DNA of 64,000 nt from Larus michahellis (GCF_964199755.1 NC_133903.1:7209001-7273000); one strand, 5' to 3'; shown: positions 48,301 to 58,129, numbered from the stretch's first letter. Translations and numbers: made by a program. The notes: generated from the sequence alone by a model not told the origin.

Positions 48301-49219
48301 TCCTCAAACAACTTTTCTTCATGCAGCTCATCACTGCACCGAATCCTCAGCTGCCTCCGCGCAGCCCAGCCACAGCATCAGAGTGACTTCCCCTGAACTC
48401 CGCAATGGGGCCCGGCACCACACCAGCAGGCCGTGTGGAAAACAGAAATCTATCAGAAAAATTAAAACTGAGAGGAAATTACTTTTTAAGTATATGCCCA
48501 AGAGATGGCTCACGCCAAAAGGAACTGGGGGCAAAGGCAGCAAGGTGTGCTGTAACCTAAGGCATGAGCAAGCCCTGAAAGAATACAAAATATGTCCTCC
48601 CCCAAGCGTAAAACCAAGCCAGGAACTCGGCAGGAAGACAGAGTCATCTGAGATCATGCAATACCAACTCTGAAAAGCAAGCCCTGCTGGTTCAAAAACT
48701 CAAAAAAATATTCCCTTTAAACTCCATTTTCTTCATATTTTGTTTCCAACACCCCTCCCGTCTCCTCTGAGCAGCACTCGCCCCACCGGGAGCGAGACAG
48801 ACGGCAGATAAACCCGGAGAGCCGCCGGCTGGGGGACGCCTCCCCGCCCCGGCTCCACTCAGCAGATTCCACGAGTCGCTCCGTGCCCGGCTCCTGCCCC
48901 GGCCCGGCCCGAGGCCTCCCCCCGCCCAACGCCCCGCTCCCCGCGGCAGCCGGCCCGAGCCCCAGCCCCAGCCCCGCGGGGCGCTGACAGACCCCGGCAG
49001 CGGACGCGGGGGCGCCGGTCCCGGCCTCACCTGGCCCAGCTCCTCCCGGCACACCGCGCAGTACCGCACGCCGCACAGCGCCCGCATCCGCACCGAGCAC
49101 CGGTAGCAGATGGGGTGGTCGCAGCGGCCCAGGGCCACCACATCCAGCTCCCCGCAGCACAGCACGCACGACCCGTCCGCGGGCCCCGCCGCCGCCGCGC
49201 CGGAGGCCGAGGCGGCCAT
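32963..49219 (-). CDS. ZNF598: E3 ubiquitin-protein ligase ZNF598 (twelve coding exons)
   Basis: Twelve exons join in phase (2,628 bases) to 875 residues plus TAG; human is 904. ZNF598 binds collided ribosomes and ubiquitinates 40S proteins eS10 and uS10, starting ribosome-associated quality control; it also joins the GIGYF2-4EHP repressor (family knowledge). Visible here: an N-terminal RING with Cys18, Cys21, Cys33, His35, Cys38, Cys41, Cys54 and Cys57; Cys/His-rich zinc fingers across residues about 108-260 (for example CSLCPDAKPF, CKFCDERY, CHFCDSDG, CEEGRCSTEQF); an Arg/Gly-rich linker near 290-327; a Lys/Glu-rich stretch; five (D/E)(D/E)FP repeats; PPG-hydrophobic motifs that fit GYF-domain binding; and a conserved C-terminal region ending SLQAISRIIS with a CPTC...H finger. 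The start ATG at 49219 has context GCCGCCATGG. The gene is tail to tail with SYNGR3 and head to head with NPW across 13.9 kb. Confidence 0.97.
33501..33522. repeat. (TA)n microsatellite in ZNF598 intron 11
   Basis: About ten TA units between exons 11 and 12. Confidence 0.9.
33623..33767 (-). CDS. ZNF598: ZNF598 coding exon 11
   Basis: Completes Glu712 and codes 713-760: PKSSHGSYLIPENFQQRNIQ, LIQSIKEYLQSDESKFNKF, then KTHSGQFRQ. Close to human AYLVPENFRERNLQLIQSI. Acceptor ATGCAG|GCC, donor CAG|GTGAGT, phase 0. Confidence 0.95.
34504..34639 (-). CDS. ZNF598: ZNF598 coding exon 10 (proline-rich)
   Basis: Completes Gly667, codes 668-711 and two bases of Glu712. Starts FNTAVLLKSPPPPPGLSVP, then VSKPPPGFAV and SEPVTTSLK. 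The PPGL and PPGF motifs, together with PPPPGF formed across the exon 9/10 junction, fit GYF-domain ligands. Acceptor GTTTAG|GCT, donor GA|GTAAGT. Confidence 0.94.
35635..36398 (-). CDS. ZNF598: ZNF598 coding exon 9 (long low-complexity exon)
   Basis: Completes Gly412, codes 413-666 and one base of Gly667. Contains KLKEEDFPSL, FQEEDFPALV, STPKEPPGLKKP, LPQEDFPALG and ends MPPPP. Rich in Ser, Thr and Lys, and likely disordered. Acceptor CTCGCAG|CTC, donor CCAG|GTGAGC. Confidence 0.95.
37037..37109 (-). CDS. ZNF598: ZNF598 coding exon 8 (small, tandem acceptor)
   Basis: A 73-base exon completing codon 388 (Glu), coding AAANGALSQDDFPAIGSAVG and PLP, and giving two bases of Gly412. It matches the human ETSTNGPVSQEAF region. 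The acceptor is AAAAG followed at once by AAG, so use of the second AG (exon start 37106) would drop one residue. Donor GG|GTAAGT. Confidence 0.88.
38373..38554 (-). CDS. ZNF598: ZNF598 coding exon 7 (charged region)
   Basis: Completes Arg327, codes 328-387 and one base of codon 388. Starts EEEDRDVAAAVRASVAAKRQ, then a Lys/Glu/Asp/Ser-rich stretch ending RAPRSSNDVT. Acceptor CTATAG|GGAG, donor ACAG|GTTAGT. Confidence 0.94.
39622..39739 (-). CDS. ZNF598: ZNF598 coding exon 6 (Arg/Gly-rich linker)
   Basis: Completes Gly288, codes 289-326 and two bases of Arg327: VIGGEDYEEVDRYNRQGRSG, then RLGGRGSQQNRRGSWRYK. Acceptor TGTTTAG|GTG, donor AG|GTGAGT. Sits about 730 bases downstream (in transcript sense) of exon 5; an antisense CR1 fragment lies in that intron. 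Confidence 0.94.
40202..40400 (-). mobile_element. CR1 LINE fragment, minus orientation, in ZNF598 intron 5
   Basis: GACCTCTGGATGTCATCTG...AGGTTGCCCAGGGCCCTGTC...ACAACCTCTCAGGGTCCTG...AAGAATTTCTTCCTG follows the reverse complement of a CR1 3' region. Same orientation as ZNF598. It ends about 70 bases from exon 5. Confidence 0.75.
40473..40690 (-). CDS. ZNF598: ZNF598 coding exon 5 (zinc fingers)
   Basis: Completes Ser215, codes 216-287 and one base of Gly288. Contains YLREHFREKHFLCEEGRC, HAFRTEID and RAEARQNRQIDLQFNYAP, near identical to human. Acceptor TTCCAG|TGA, donor GG|GTAAGT. Confidence 0.95.
41249..41460 (-). CDS. ZNF598: ZNF598 coding exon 4 (zinc fingers)
   Basis: Codes 145-214 and two bases of Ser215. 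It starts IFTYERKWYSRKDLARHR, continues through GHPLCKFCDERYLDNDELL and LRRDHYFCHFCDSDG, and ends GAQEYY. The exon is not open far beyond its borders, so it was read directly from the sequence; splice sites are TTCAG|ATT and ACAG|GTTTGT. Confidence 0.94.
43093..43689 (+). mobile_element. Solo ERV LTR with 5-bp target duplication, in ZNF598 intron 3
   Basis: 597 bases with the avian LTR head pattern (tattATGGTTTCAGCTGGGAC...TAGCAGCTGGTACAGTGCT) and tail pattern (GCTGGGGTTAAGCCATGACA). It is bounded by the direct repeat ACAAA at 43088-43092 and 43690-43694. A TATA-like TATATAAAG lies near 43358. No internal retroviral sequence adjoins it, so it is a solo LTR. A 5-bp duplication suits an ERVL-type integrase. 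It is antisense to ZNF598. The first bases have decayed from TG. Confidence 0.88.
43704..43729. repeat. Perfect 26-bp AT-rich palindrome next to the LTR
   Basis: Arm TAATGAAATATAA with no loop, starting 15 bases after the LTR end. Confidence 0.9.
44284..44413 (-). CDS. ZNF598: ZNF598 coding exon 3 (first zinc fingers)
   Basis: Completes Arg101 and codes 102-144: KLLQHECSLCPDAKPFNTF, then DLEQHMRKQHELFCCKLC and VKHLK. Acceptor CCCTTAG|GAAG, donor AAG|GTGAGC, phase 0. Confidence 0.95.
44414..49030. other. ZNF598 introns 1 and 2 outside exon 2
   Basis: AT-rich intronic sequence around exon 2 (45823-45935). No further exon, RNA gene or clear repeat recognised. The remaining ZNF598 introns likewise hold only the elements listed separately. 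Confidence 0.6.
45823..45935 (-). CDS. ZNF598: ZNF598 coding exon 2
   Basis: Codes residues 64-100 and two bases of Arg101: VVFGRKLTSFSTIALNQLQ, then HEKKYDIYFMDGEVYALY. This is almost the human sequence. Acceptor CTGCAG|GTT, donor ACAG|GTGGGC. Confidence 0.95.
49031..49219 (-). CDS. ZNF598: ZNF598 coding exon 1 (RING)
   Basis: Codes residues 1-63, from MAASASGAAAAGPADG to CAVCREELGQ. It holds the whole RING: C18xxC21, C33-D-H35, C38xxC41 and C54xxC57. Donor CAG|GTGAGG, phase 0. It lies inside a CpG-rich region. No other in-frame ATG lies just upstream. Confidence 0.95.
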
Positions 49220-49272
49220 GGCGGCGCCGACCCGCCGCGGCCTAGGCCCCGCACCGCCTAGCAACAGCCCAC

Positions 49273-49551
49273 ACCATAGAGAGGCGGCCTAGAGCGCCGC
49301 CCGCACCGGCCTGCGACTCTCCGCCCGGCTCTTCACCATAGAGACCCGGCCTCGCAGATCCCCAACGGAGCCACCATCGAGTCTCCCGCCTAGAGCGGCG
49401 CCTCACGCCCCCGAAGTACCTCCCACCACCGCCAGGGAGCCACGCCCCCCCGACGTCACGCCGCGTCCTCCAGCGCCCGACCATAGAGACATAGCCCAGA
49501 GCGTCCCCCTGCCGCGCTAGCCCGGCTTCTGCTGGCCTCTGACCATAGAGA
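49273..49551. repeat. Iterated ACCATAGAGA motif upstream of ZNF598
   Basis: Copies at 49273-49282, 49335-49344, 49373-49382 (ACCATCGAGT), 49480-49489 and 49542-49551, often followed by GCCTAGAGCG or GCCCAGAGCG. On the gene strand each reads CTCTATGGT (CTCGATGGT in the third), so each supplies an upstream ATG. One opens an 80-codon frame from 49484 to 49242, ending before the ZNF598 ATG. Confidence 0.8.
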
Positions 49552-49757
49552 AGGGCTGCCCGGAGCGTCTACGCGGCGTAGCCCCTCTAGGCGCCTCTCG
49601 CTGGTGTCCCCTCAGGTGGAGGCGGCCCGCGGGAACCATTTGGTGGCCCCTTGCCCGGTAGCTACTGAGCAGGCCTCGGGAGAGTCTGGGCAGTGCCGGG
49701 CGGCTGCGACCTGCGCTGTTGCACCTCGGGACCTGCCCTTGTGGATCTGGAGACCCT

Positions 49758-50032
49758 GGCTGTGGGCAGACTGGGGACCGCAGGCCCCTGCCCCAGCGTC
49801 CCTGGCTGTGGGGAGGCTAGGGAGCCCGAACCCCTGTCCCGGTGCCCCTGGCCGTGGGGAGGCTGGGAACACCAGGCCCCTGCCCCAGCACCCCGTCCAT
49901 GGGGAGACTGGGGACTCCAGGCCCCTGCCCCAGCGTCCCTGGCCATGGGGAGACCAGGGACCCCAGGCCCCTGGCCTGGCGCCCCTGGCTGTGGGGAGAC
50001 TGGGGACTCCAGGCCCCTGCCCCAGCGTCCCT
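49758..50032. repeat. Minisatellite, 46 bp x 6
   Basis: Six units starting GGCTGTGGGGAGACTGGGGA and ending CCCCAGCGTCCCT; five are 46 bp and the third is 45. It lies about 540 bases upstream of the ZNF598 start. The long open frames on both strands here are repeat by-products. Confidence 0.95.
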
Positions 50033-51466
50033 GGGTGCTGCCCTCCGCCGCCACCGGGTGGGCGGCTGTGTGGCAGCACAGCACTGGCTTTCCCCTGCAC
50101 AAGGCATTTTGGCCACTACGTGTGCAGTAGTGGTGTCCCACAGACGTGGCAGCGTGGTGGTGACCTGCCAAGTAGCGGAGGAGACAGGATTGTGATTTTT
50201 GTGGGATTTTTCCAGGGCAAACGCCTACCCTGGTGGTGCAAACAGCACCAGAATGTATACATCGGGGGCAGCTCTGCCTCTTGATGTGCTTTTATAACAC
50301 AGGTGTCCTGCGGCCTGTGTAAACTAGGTGTGATTGGGAAAAAAAAAGTGTTAAAAAGTGTACACTGTGTAAAATAGGATATTGCATCCATGAGGACAGT
50401 ACCACAAATGGGCTCTGTTGGTGTCAGTACGTTAAGAGCACAGTGTGTTAAAGAAATCTTTGTGTATGTGCTGCAGGGTGTGATTCATGTATTCAGCGTG
50501 TGAGCATGTGACAGCTGTCCGGGGTTGCAGAGTGAGTTAAGGTGAACTCGAGTTAATCATTGATATGCCTGGTTGGTTGGTAAAGAAATGTATGTTCCAG
50601 CACTTGCTTTGAGGGCTGACTGCATATTTTAAAGGTCTGTGCTGCTGAGGCTCAGAGGTAAGAATTGCAGCTCCTCAAACAGAAGAGGGTGCTCCAGGAG
50701 CATGGAGAGTAGTGTTGACGGGCTCAGCAGCCACGTTCCTCTGGAAGTAAATTAAAAAAGCATAAAAGCTTCTTTGGGGGCAGCACTGAGGAAGAGACAG
50801 AAACAGTTTTTCAAACTTTAGGATCTCCCACCTTTTTTTCTCCCAGATTACCACTAAATGACCAACGTGGGGTCACTTCCCTTTCCATGTGTGAAAAATC
50901 AGAGCTGATCCCTGTAAAACACGGACACTCTGCTTCCAGATCCACCCAAAAAGCCTCAAGAAACCCCAAGATCTTGGCATGAGGCGCTCGTTCTGCCACA
51001 TCATCGTATGTGTCACCCGATGAGCAGCACGTCACTCTGCTCGGCAAACATTCCTGGAGTCCTGTCCCCTGAGTCAAGGGCTGCCATCTGTCCCAGAAAT
51101 GACAAAATGGCCCGATTATTCATGGGCCTCTCTCGTCACCCGCAGAGCTGGTATTAGAGGGTGATGGAAGAATGATTCCAGGACACACCATGCCTCGATG
51201 AAGCAGGTCAATGCTGGGGTTACTCACTGGCACAATATGATAACCCTTAAAGACAAAACATCTCTAATTAAACTAAATTTTCTAGGAAAGGAAACGGAGA
51301 CAAACCACACTAAATTACACATTGAAATGTACCGTAAATTCCTAGGATCTACTTGTGTGCATCATGGCTAGCTGGAAAACTGGACAAGCAGCATCCTTAT
51401 CATTCGGCTCTGCTTTCTTTTCACGGAATTTCCTGTCATTTGACTCAAAAGATGCTTCTTGAAAGA
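50033..51466. other. Intergenic, nothing recognised
   Basis: Moderate-GC sequence becoming AT-rich. No gene, RNA or clear repeat seen. Confidence 0.55.
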
Positions 51467-52100
51467 TATTAGTGGTTTAGCTTAAATAAGTGAGTTTTAA
51501 TTAGAATAAATTATTTGGGGCTATAATATGGTGTGATTTATGCTGTTTGCCTAGCATTACTTGGCATGATTTGCTGAAGCCTTTAGGCCACAAGAATTTT
51601 CTTAGTAATTTTCCTAGCAGCTGGTACAGTGCTGCGTTTAGTGGTTTAGTATGAGGAAAATGTTGATAACACACTGAAGTTTTGGTAGTGTTTTCCCTAA
51701 GTCTGGGACTTCTCAGTTCCCCACGTTCTGCCAGCGAGTGCACAAGAAGTACAAACTAGAAGATAAGGAGGGGACAACCATCAGCAGAGACTGCAAATCA
51801 TCCAGATAAGAGCAGTCACTGGCCGGCCTGCCTGGACACAGAAGAAGAATCCAAGAAGGTGTGAGAAGACCCCAGACCAAAAATCACCATTAGACTAAAA
51901 GACGCATGAAGAGCGTGTGAGGGGCGGGTGTAGAGATCACAAGGGTATCGTTGCCCGGGGATTCCTTTGTACAACATCAGCCCGGGCTGACCCTGCTGTT
52001 GAATCTTTCACTTAAATTACTTATTTTTATAAAATCTGATGCCTGAGACTCTGCTGCGGGAAACCTGGGGTTGAGCCTGAAAGAGGGAGCGCACCCAAGA
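51467..52100 (+). mobile_element. ERV LTR-like element (boundaries approximate)
   Basis: Starts TATTAGTGGTTTAGC, like the head of the LTR at 43093, and shares TAGCAGCTGGTACAGTGCT and GTTGATAACACACTGA-type sequence with that family. Other LTR-like blocks are GCATTACTTGGCATGATT, CTTTAGGCCACAAGAATTTT and CCGGGCTGACCCTGCTGTTG. The 3' end is not certain. A TG microsatellite (52115-52131) follows. Confidence 0.7.
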
Positions 52101-55100
52101 GTAAATATATATGTATGTGTGTGTGTGTGTGAGGAGTGGAAAGCGGCACCCATGGGCTCCCTGGGGTCACCCGCTGGGAAGGGACCCTGGTCTGAGCAGT
52201 GACAGATTGGGGTGGTGTGTGCGACTCCTTGGATGGGAGGTGAATGCTCGGGCAGCGACTTCTCCTTCCACATTTTCTTTGAGACATAAATGATCATTTT
52301 AGGACAAAGGAGTATATAAAACATAGTGAGTTCGTTAAAATGTGTCATGATGTTATCTAGTCCAACACCAGCATCATTTAACAACATCTGTGCCATAAAA
52401 TCAATCAAGTTTTAGGTTTGATAAGTATTTTGGAAAACAGCGAAATTAAGTATTTCAACGTTTTGCATCATTGCCTACAACAGGTAATATTTACTTTCTC
52501 CTAAAGAGACCCATTTATCACACTTCAAAGTAGAGTAGATAATACATGTCTTTCTGATAATCAACATTAAAGTGTGTTTGGGTGGGGCTGTATTAAATAA
52601 TTAGGAATAACTAAGGATGTTGGCTGTAATTACTTCAGGAAATGTTCCCCCACCCCATCCCCCCCAAATTAATGATACTGTTGAAAATGTTTTTGTGTCA
52701 AAACTGCATCACACAATTTTGGAGAGCAATTAGCATGAAATGAGATGGAAGCTGCTGACAGTAATGTACTGTCTTAAGTGTCACTCGTCTGTGAAATTAC
52801 GCCAGTACCCCAGCGCTATGGCCGAGCATAGGATAATAAATATACCTGCATAATTAGGCTTAAAAGTGACATTACTCATCATAAGGGACATGGTGACAAA
52901 GCAACTGGGCAGAACTGGAGTTTGTACTTTCCATGTTTCAGTTGTGTGGGTCGGAGCGGGTCGGTGGCACCGCTGCCCGCGGGTCCCAGAGCGCCGAGGA
53001 CCTGATCCTGCAAAGCGTGTTCCTGCCAGCGTGTTTTCCCCAGCGGCAGCGCGGGCGATATTCCCGGGGAAAGGAAGCACTGGCTCTTTTCCAGGGTGCT
53101 GCAGGCAGGCAGCGTTGCTGGCGACTCGTCAGCTGGGGCATTTTCTGCGTCTTGGATAATATTTACTGTAGTCGGCGTCTGAAGGGGGAACCGCTGAGGG
53201 TTTTGGGTCCCTTCGTGGTGCAGCTAAACTCCCGTCGGCAGCAAAAGCTCACACCAGTCAGATTTCTCACTATTTCTCACAGGTTTAAACTAGACCCAGG
53301 AAGTTTATTTGGAATAAAGAACACGTAAGCTTATAAATCCTTCCAGTGCAGGCTGGGAGGCCAGATCCAGCCCTGTCCTCTACCTGCAACCATACGATGC
53401 CCCAAACCAACCCAGTCCCCCAGGTCCTGGCCTGCTGCCGAGGCAGAGGTTGGGTTTCCGTAACTCCTGCCTCTTGCTCGCCCTCCGTGGCACGCCAGGT
53501 AGCGGGTCTGAACAGTCCTGCAAACTCCTCTGCCTAAAACAACGCCTTTTCCAGTGGTGTGCCAGGTTTTACACGGGTGTAAAATGCCAAAAAACCCCCC
53601 TCTGTGCCATTTTGATGTCATCACGAGACTTGATGCCTGCACCTTCAGGAAGCCGAACAAAGAATTGCTAAAAAGCCAATATTCCAACTATTCAGCAACG
53701 CCTGTTTCCAACTCATCGCTCTGAAAAGCCATCCTGCCGGTATATGTGAGTCATGGGCTTAGATTCATTTATTTCGTGGTGCAAAGAGGTTTTTATAATA
53801 CTCTTTCAATGCATTGAATCATTCTCTGCTGATGACTTAAGGATGCTGTTTTATTTCTCTAGTGATTGCAAATGGAAGCTGGATCTTAGCACTAAGTGTG
53901 ACCCCAAAACATAAAGAAATATAATCATATATAATTAACTAGGCTCCAGCATGTGTTGTAAATATCTTCGTTGGTACTTAGTTCTGGGCGTTGGCAGACA
54001 GGAAATTTTTTCTTCCCAAGCTAAAGGGTTAATATTGATGGTCGGGATAGTTAATTTCCATTTTTGCTCGCTAAATATCACATAATAACACCAGAAGAAA
54101 ACGGCACTTTTCAAGTCATTTAATCAGCAATAAATATACTTTGGAATAATTGATAACCCTGCAGATGAGCACCACAAATCCATTTTACTCAGAAGAGCAA
54201 CAGATCAAATATTTATAGTTCAGCACTAAAACATTGTCAAAGTGTAGAGCTAAAGGTTATGCCTTAGATTAATTTCATATTCACAGCTTGACGCGGATGC
54301 AGCTCATTTGCAGCCAAGATACTTTGTGCGTAATAGCAAAATTTGCTTTCATTTGACAAAGTTTCTGTTAAAAGCGATCATTTTCTCAGGGCTCCTTACT
54401 TAATATTTTTTAAAATAAGTCTCAGACACTCTTAATAGCTGTGGCTTCATACCTTTGAGGGCAGGTTTATACTTACAGCCTTGACCATCCGTAGTCTTTA
54501 GAGGCCAGAGTTCATTAGTCTAAGGCTGAAAATAGCATTTTAGGTTGCTATAAGCATTGTTTGTCCCAGAGACGCTGCCTTCCTCCGTGGCCTCCCTTCC
54601 TCTGCCACGCTGTGCGCCATCAAAACCGCCTGCGGCGTTTCAGGCCACCCAGGGGTTGGGGTTTGCACCCCAGGTTTTGCATCGAATACACTTGACCGGC
54701 CCCTCCGTGGGACTGGAAGGAAGGTGGTCTGTTATTTTCCTGCCTTTAAGAAATATTCCAGTCTGCGATTACGAATCACATTAATTGTTCGCTTTTTTTT
54801 TGTAACCGAGAGCATGTTTTTCTATTTACAAGTTCAGTTGCAGAGAGGCGTACGCATCCTGCAGTCCTTTGCCTTACCAACAGGCACGATGCGCTTTGCA
54901 CAGCGCACAACTCCAGACTTGATGAGAGAATTTTCCTCCAAGATCTTTATTTGTGGGGAAAAAAAAAAAAAAAAGGTAATTTGGTGCTACAAGCTTTTCT
55001 GAAAAGCAGCGATTCCTCAAAGAGGGGGAGGATGAACAGGGAGGGGCAGGATCCTTAAAGGCTAGAGAGAGACGCACGCTGGGAAGCAGAGTGGTATTTT

Positions 55101-56432
55101 AAGGCATTCATAAACAGTAGTCAAGTGATAGAGTTTTCTTTAGCAACGGCTTGTTGGAGGATGAGAGCAGGGTAAGTGCAGCTACCAGAAAGTATAGCAC
55201 CTAGATGGGAATTCAAAGGAACAGTGCGGGGAAAGAAACGGCGTTAGGCTTCCAGGGTGCAGCGCCGATGTGCAGATTCCCAGAACAGGATGAGGACCTC
55301 GAGAGAGCTCGGTTTTCAAATAACATTACGGGAGCTCACGTCAATGGACAGAAGCAAAGCAGCTCGGCAGCGAGAGCTCCCTCACTGCTCCTGCCCCAGT
55401 TTTCGGCCGGGGGAGGAGAGCTCGTGCTGGGGGACGTCAGAGGGGACGGGGCAGCCGACGCGGGGCGTGATGCTCTGGGCAGGGTGGGAGCCTCCGTGGA
55501 GCCGGGCTGGGATCAAGCCTTAACCACGCTTAATCCAACCCAGCCCGGCGTCAGACTTGTCAAACACAAGGTGATGAGGGTGTGCTTTTCAAACGGCAAG
55601 ATACAGTTTCATCCCCATTTCTGTATTCAGCAATACTAAGGCTGAAGAGATCAGATAGCAAATAACCGATAACTTCGGGAGTGCAGCTCAGAGCTCCTGA
55701 CTCCCCGTTCAGTGCCCTGCAAACCCAACCACTCTGCTCTCAATAATTTGATTTTTTTTTGTGTCTGCTGCTAGATTTTTTCGGGGGTGTCAATCCCCCA
55801 CCTGCAGGGACTGCACAAACAGCAGTAAGAATTGCATGCGGTCAGTGTGGGAAATTGGGCTTCTTGTCGTAGCGTCGTGCCTTCTCGCAACACGGTTGTA
55901 GCATATTTAATTCTGGCTGTAGCGCTGGTCCAGAAATAGGACCGCTAATGCGCCTCCTGTTTGCTATCTCGGAGGGTTTTACAAATCTAGCTCTTAATCT
56001 GGCAAAGCATTCATGCCAAGCAAAACATACTCTACCTGTGCAGATTTGCTTGAAGGCAAATGTTCTCATCGACACGCCTTAGAGCCCTCTGCTCCAATTA
56101 TCTTCCACGTATATGATTGTGTGTACAATGTAGCCTCACCTAATTAAATTTCAAGAAAAGAGGAGAGCACTTCGGGGTTGTGTGGGATTTGGTTAAGAGA
56201 TCTCAGAGCTGTCAAAGAAAAGATTCATCTCACAACTCTTCCTCCTTACAGTAAACACGCTTCAGATCAGAGCCAAATATACTCTGTACTTCACACATCT
56301 GGGTATTAGCTGGCTTTCATTATTGTAAATTACTTCCAGGAGAAAGACTGAATCATGGACCGGAGGGGACTGAGAAATCTGCTTGCATTAGAGACAGCCA
56401 TCCGATGGCATCTTTTTGCCCTGCTCTTTTAC
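52101..56432. other. AT-rich intergenic stretch
   Basis: No gene recognised. The part at about 53740-54440 is strongly AT-rich with homeobox-type TAAT motifs and could hold conserved regulatory DNA, which cannot be judged without alignment. A short minus-strand open frame (55842-56075) shows no similarity. Confidence 0.5.
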
Positions 56433-56623
56433 CTGCATTTCAGATTTTTGTGTTTGCGGCTTCCTTGCTGCTTTTCTAAGGCACCGCTGTCATGCTCTAT
56501 CCTTGTGATTTTTTCATCACGATTCTTTGGTGGTGTGATGTCCTGTTCAAGCCACTCTCTGATGACATTGCTCCATCCTTTGAGATGCTTAGAGATGTTC
56601 TCTAAATATTCTGCCAACCACAG
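56433..56623 (-). other. Exon-like open frame, unassigned
   Basis: 191 bases on the minus strand bounded by an acceptor (TTTTGCCTCTACCAG|CTG) and donor (TGCAG|GTAAAA). The open frame reads LWLAEYLENISKHLKGWSNV, IREWLEQDITPPKNRDEK, then a Lys/Arg-rich end. It has an amphipathic, protein-like composition, but I do not recognise the protein and see no partner exons. Confidence 0.35.
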
Positions 56624-56867
56624 CTGGTAGAGGCAAAATACAGGGTTGGATGGATGGGCGATGCGATGGTTTCTGACAGTTCGTCCTTTCACCCAAGCAG
56701 CCCCATCAGAGTCAGGTTCTCAAGTTGATGAGTCATGTAAGAAGTGACGGATCATGCCTGTTGCTTGGAAGATGATGGACTACTTCATTAAGCGTGGATA
56801 GGTGAGGACCGATTAGTGGAGTTTGGTGGGTAGGGCTCGGGTCTGTACCTCGGCTCAGTTTTGGTCT

Positions 56868-57003
56868 CCAATCGGTGATTCAGTTATTCCCTCTCCATAC
56901 CTCAGTTTTAAGCAGAAATAATTCCACTGACTCAGCTGGGTGCGATGGGGCTTAATTATTGCCTACAAAGGGCTTTGAAATCCTAAGTGATCGATGCCTT
57001 GAG
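56868..57003 (+). repeat. MIR-like SINE
   Basis: CTCTCCATACCTCAGTTTTA... and the tail TGCCTACAAAGGGCTTTGAA/ATCCTAAGTGAT follow the MIR core and 3' region. Confidence 0.6.
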
Positions 57004-58129
57004 AGTGTGCGTGATTAGTAAGCTGGGTGCCACGTTGTGAGCTCAGCTGCAGAATCTGAGTGAACAAACAAGTTCATTTGGCTCGGAGCGGCAAGCTCTG
57101 CGAAACCGTGCAAAAGTGTCGCGAGTCCGTGTTGTTTTTTTTTTTTTAAACTTAGTGCTAATGGATCCATTGTTTTGTGTAAAGGTTTCCACCACTCTTG
57201 TTATATCGCCTGTGACATTTACAGTACTCTTTGTTCCATTAGCAAAGTAATTTGAGACAGTTTATTATCCTTTGGAGACTTCGCTGCTTGCTGTTTAACT
57301 TCCATGTGACTGGACCCTGGGAAAAAAAAAAAAATCTCTTAAAATAGTACACGCGGCTAAAAATAGTGAGGAATTTGTCGTTTCTTAGGAGTAAAATAAT
57401 TAATTTAGTACACATTAATAAGAAGATCTGCGACATTAGGAAGCACCACTTATTGTTTCCTCTTTCTCTTCAGAGCCACCAAAATACGAAGCAGCTTTAT
57501 TGTGGAGTCAAGGTGTGTCTTGCCTCACAGTTTGAAACCGTAATTTGTTTGTATCAGCTACAGTTCCTTTATTTCAGAGGAACAAAGAAATAGCATTTAA
57601 TCAGCATGTTCTGAATCACTGGTGAAAGGAATCGCTCCGTAATCTGAATTTATTACACGAGGACACACTCTAGATGCAAGAAAATGGCAAAGGTTGTTAT
57701 TTCTGGGAGTACCTGCCCGGGGGGGCTGTCACTGCGGCACCCGAGGGACCCAGCCTGCTTGGGTCCCGCTCGCTAAGTGGCTCATCCCCACTCCTGAGCA
57801 AAACACACTCGTTCTGATTCACCGAGAAAACTCAGCGGTGGGTTGTGTGTTGGAAAGCATCAGGGTTTGCTGAGCCACATGAGTGGGAATATTTTTTTTT
57901 TTCCTTGCCATTAAGACTTCACTCACTGCCGGGCTGAAGTAATGCAAGCGGCAGCAGGGGTGTGAACCTGGGAAAGCAGGTGAAGGGTAAACCGCAGAAA
58001 TTCGGCGTGCAGGCATTGATGGAGCGGCGGGGACCCACACCACTGACCTCCTGGGCAGCCAGGCAGGGTATTTAACACGATCACCTTCTCACATGGGATC
58101 TTCTGTACTAGGTCGCTCAGATGCTGAGC

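Larger units (their letters stand above)
48780..49620 (-). promoter_or_regulatory. ZNF598: ZNF598 CpG-rich promoter region
   Basis: CpG-dense sequence spans exon 1 and about 400 bases upstream. A CRE-type TGACGTCG (minus sense) sits at 49451-49458. Five ACCATAGAGA-type motifs are interspersed (separate entry). No TATA box is seen, as usual for a housekeeping promoter. Confidence 0.7.

Noticed and set aside
52300-52420. Possible CR1 antisense fragment (GTTATCTAGTCCAACACCAG)
   Set aside because: Only about 20 bases resemble CR1; not enough to call.
55842-56075. 77-codon minus-strand open frame near the orphan exon
   Set aside because: No similarity and no convincing acceptor at its start; the length is expected by chance.
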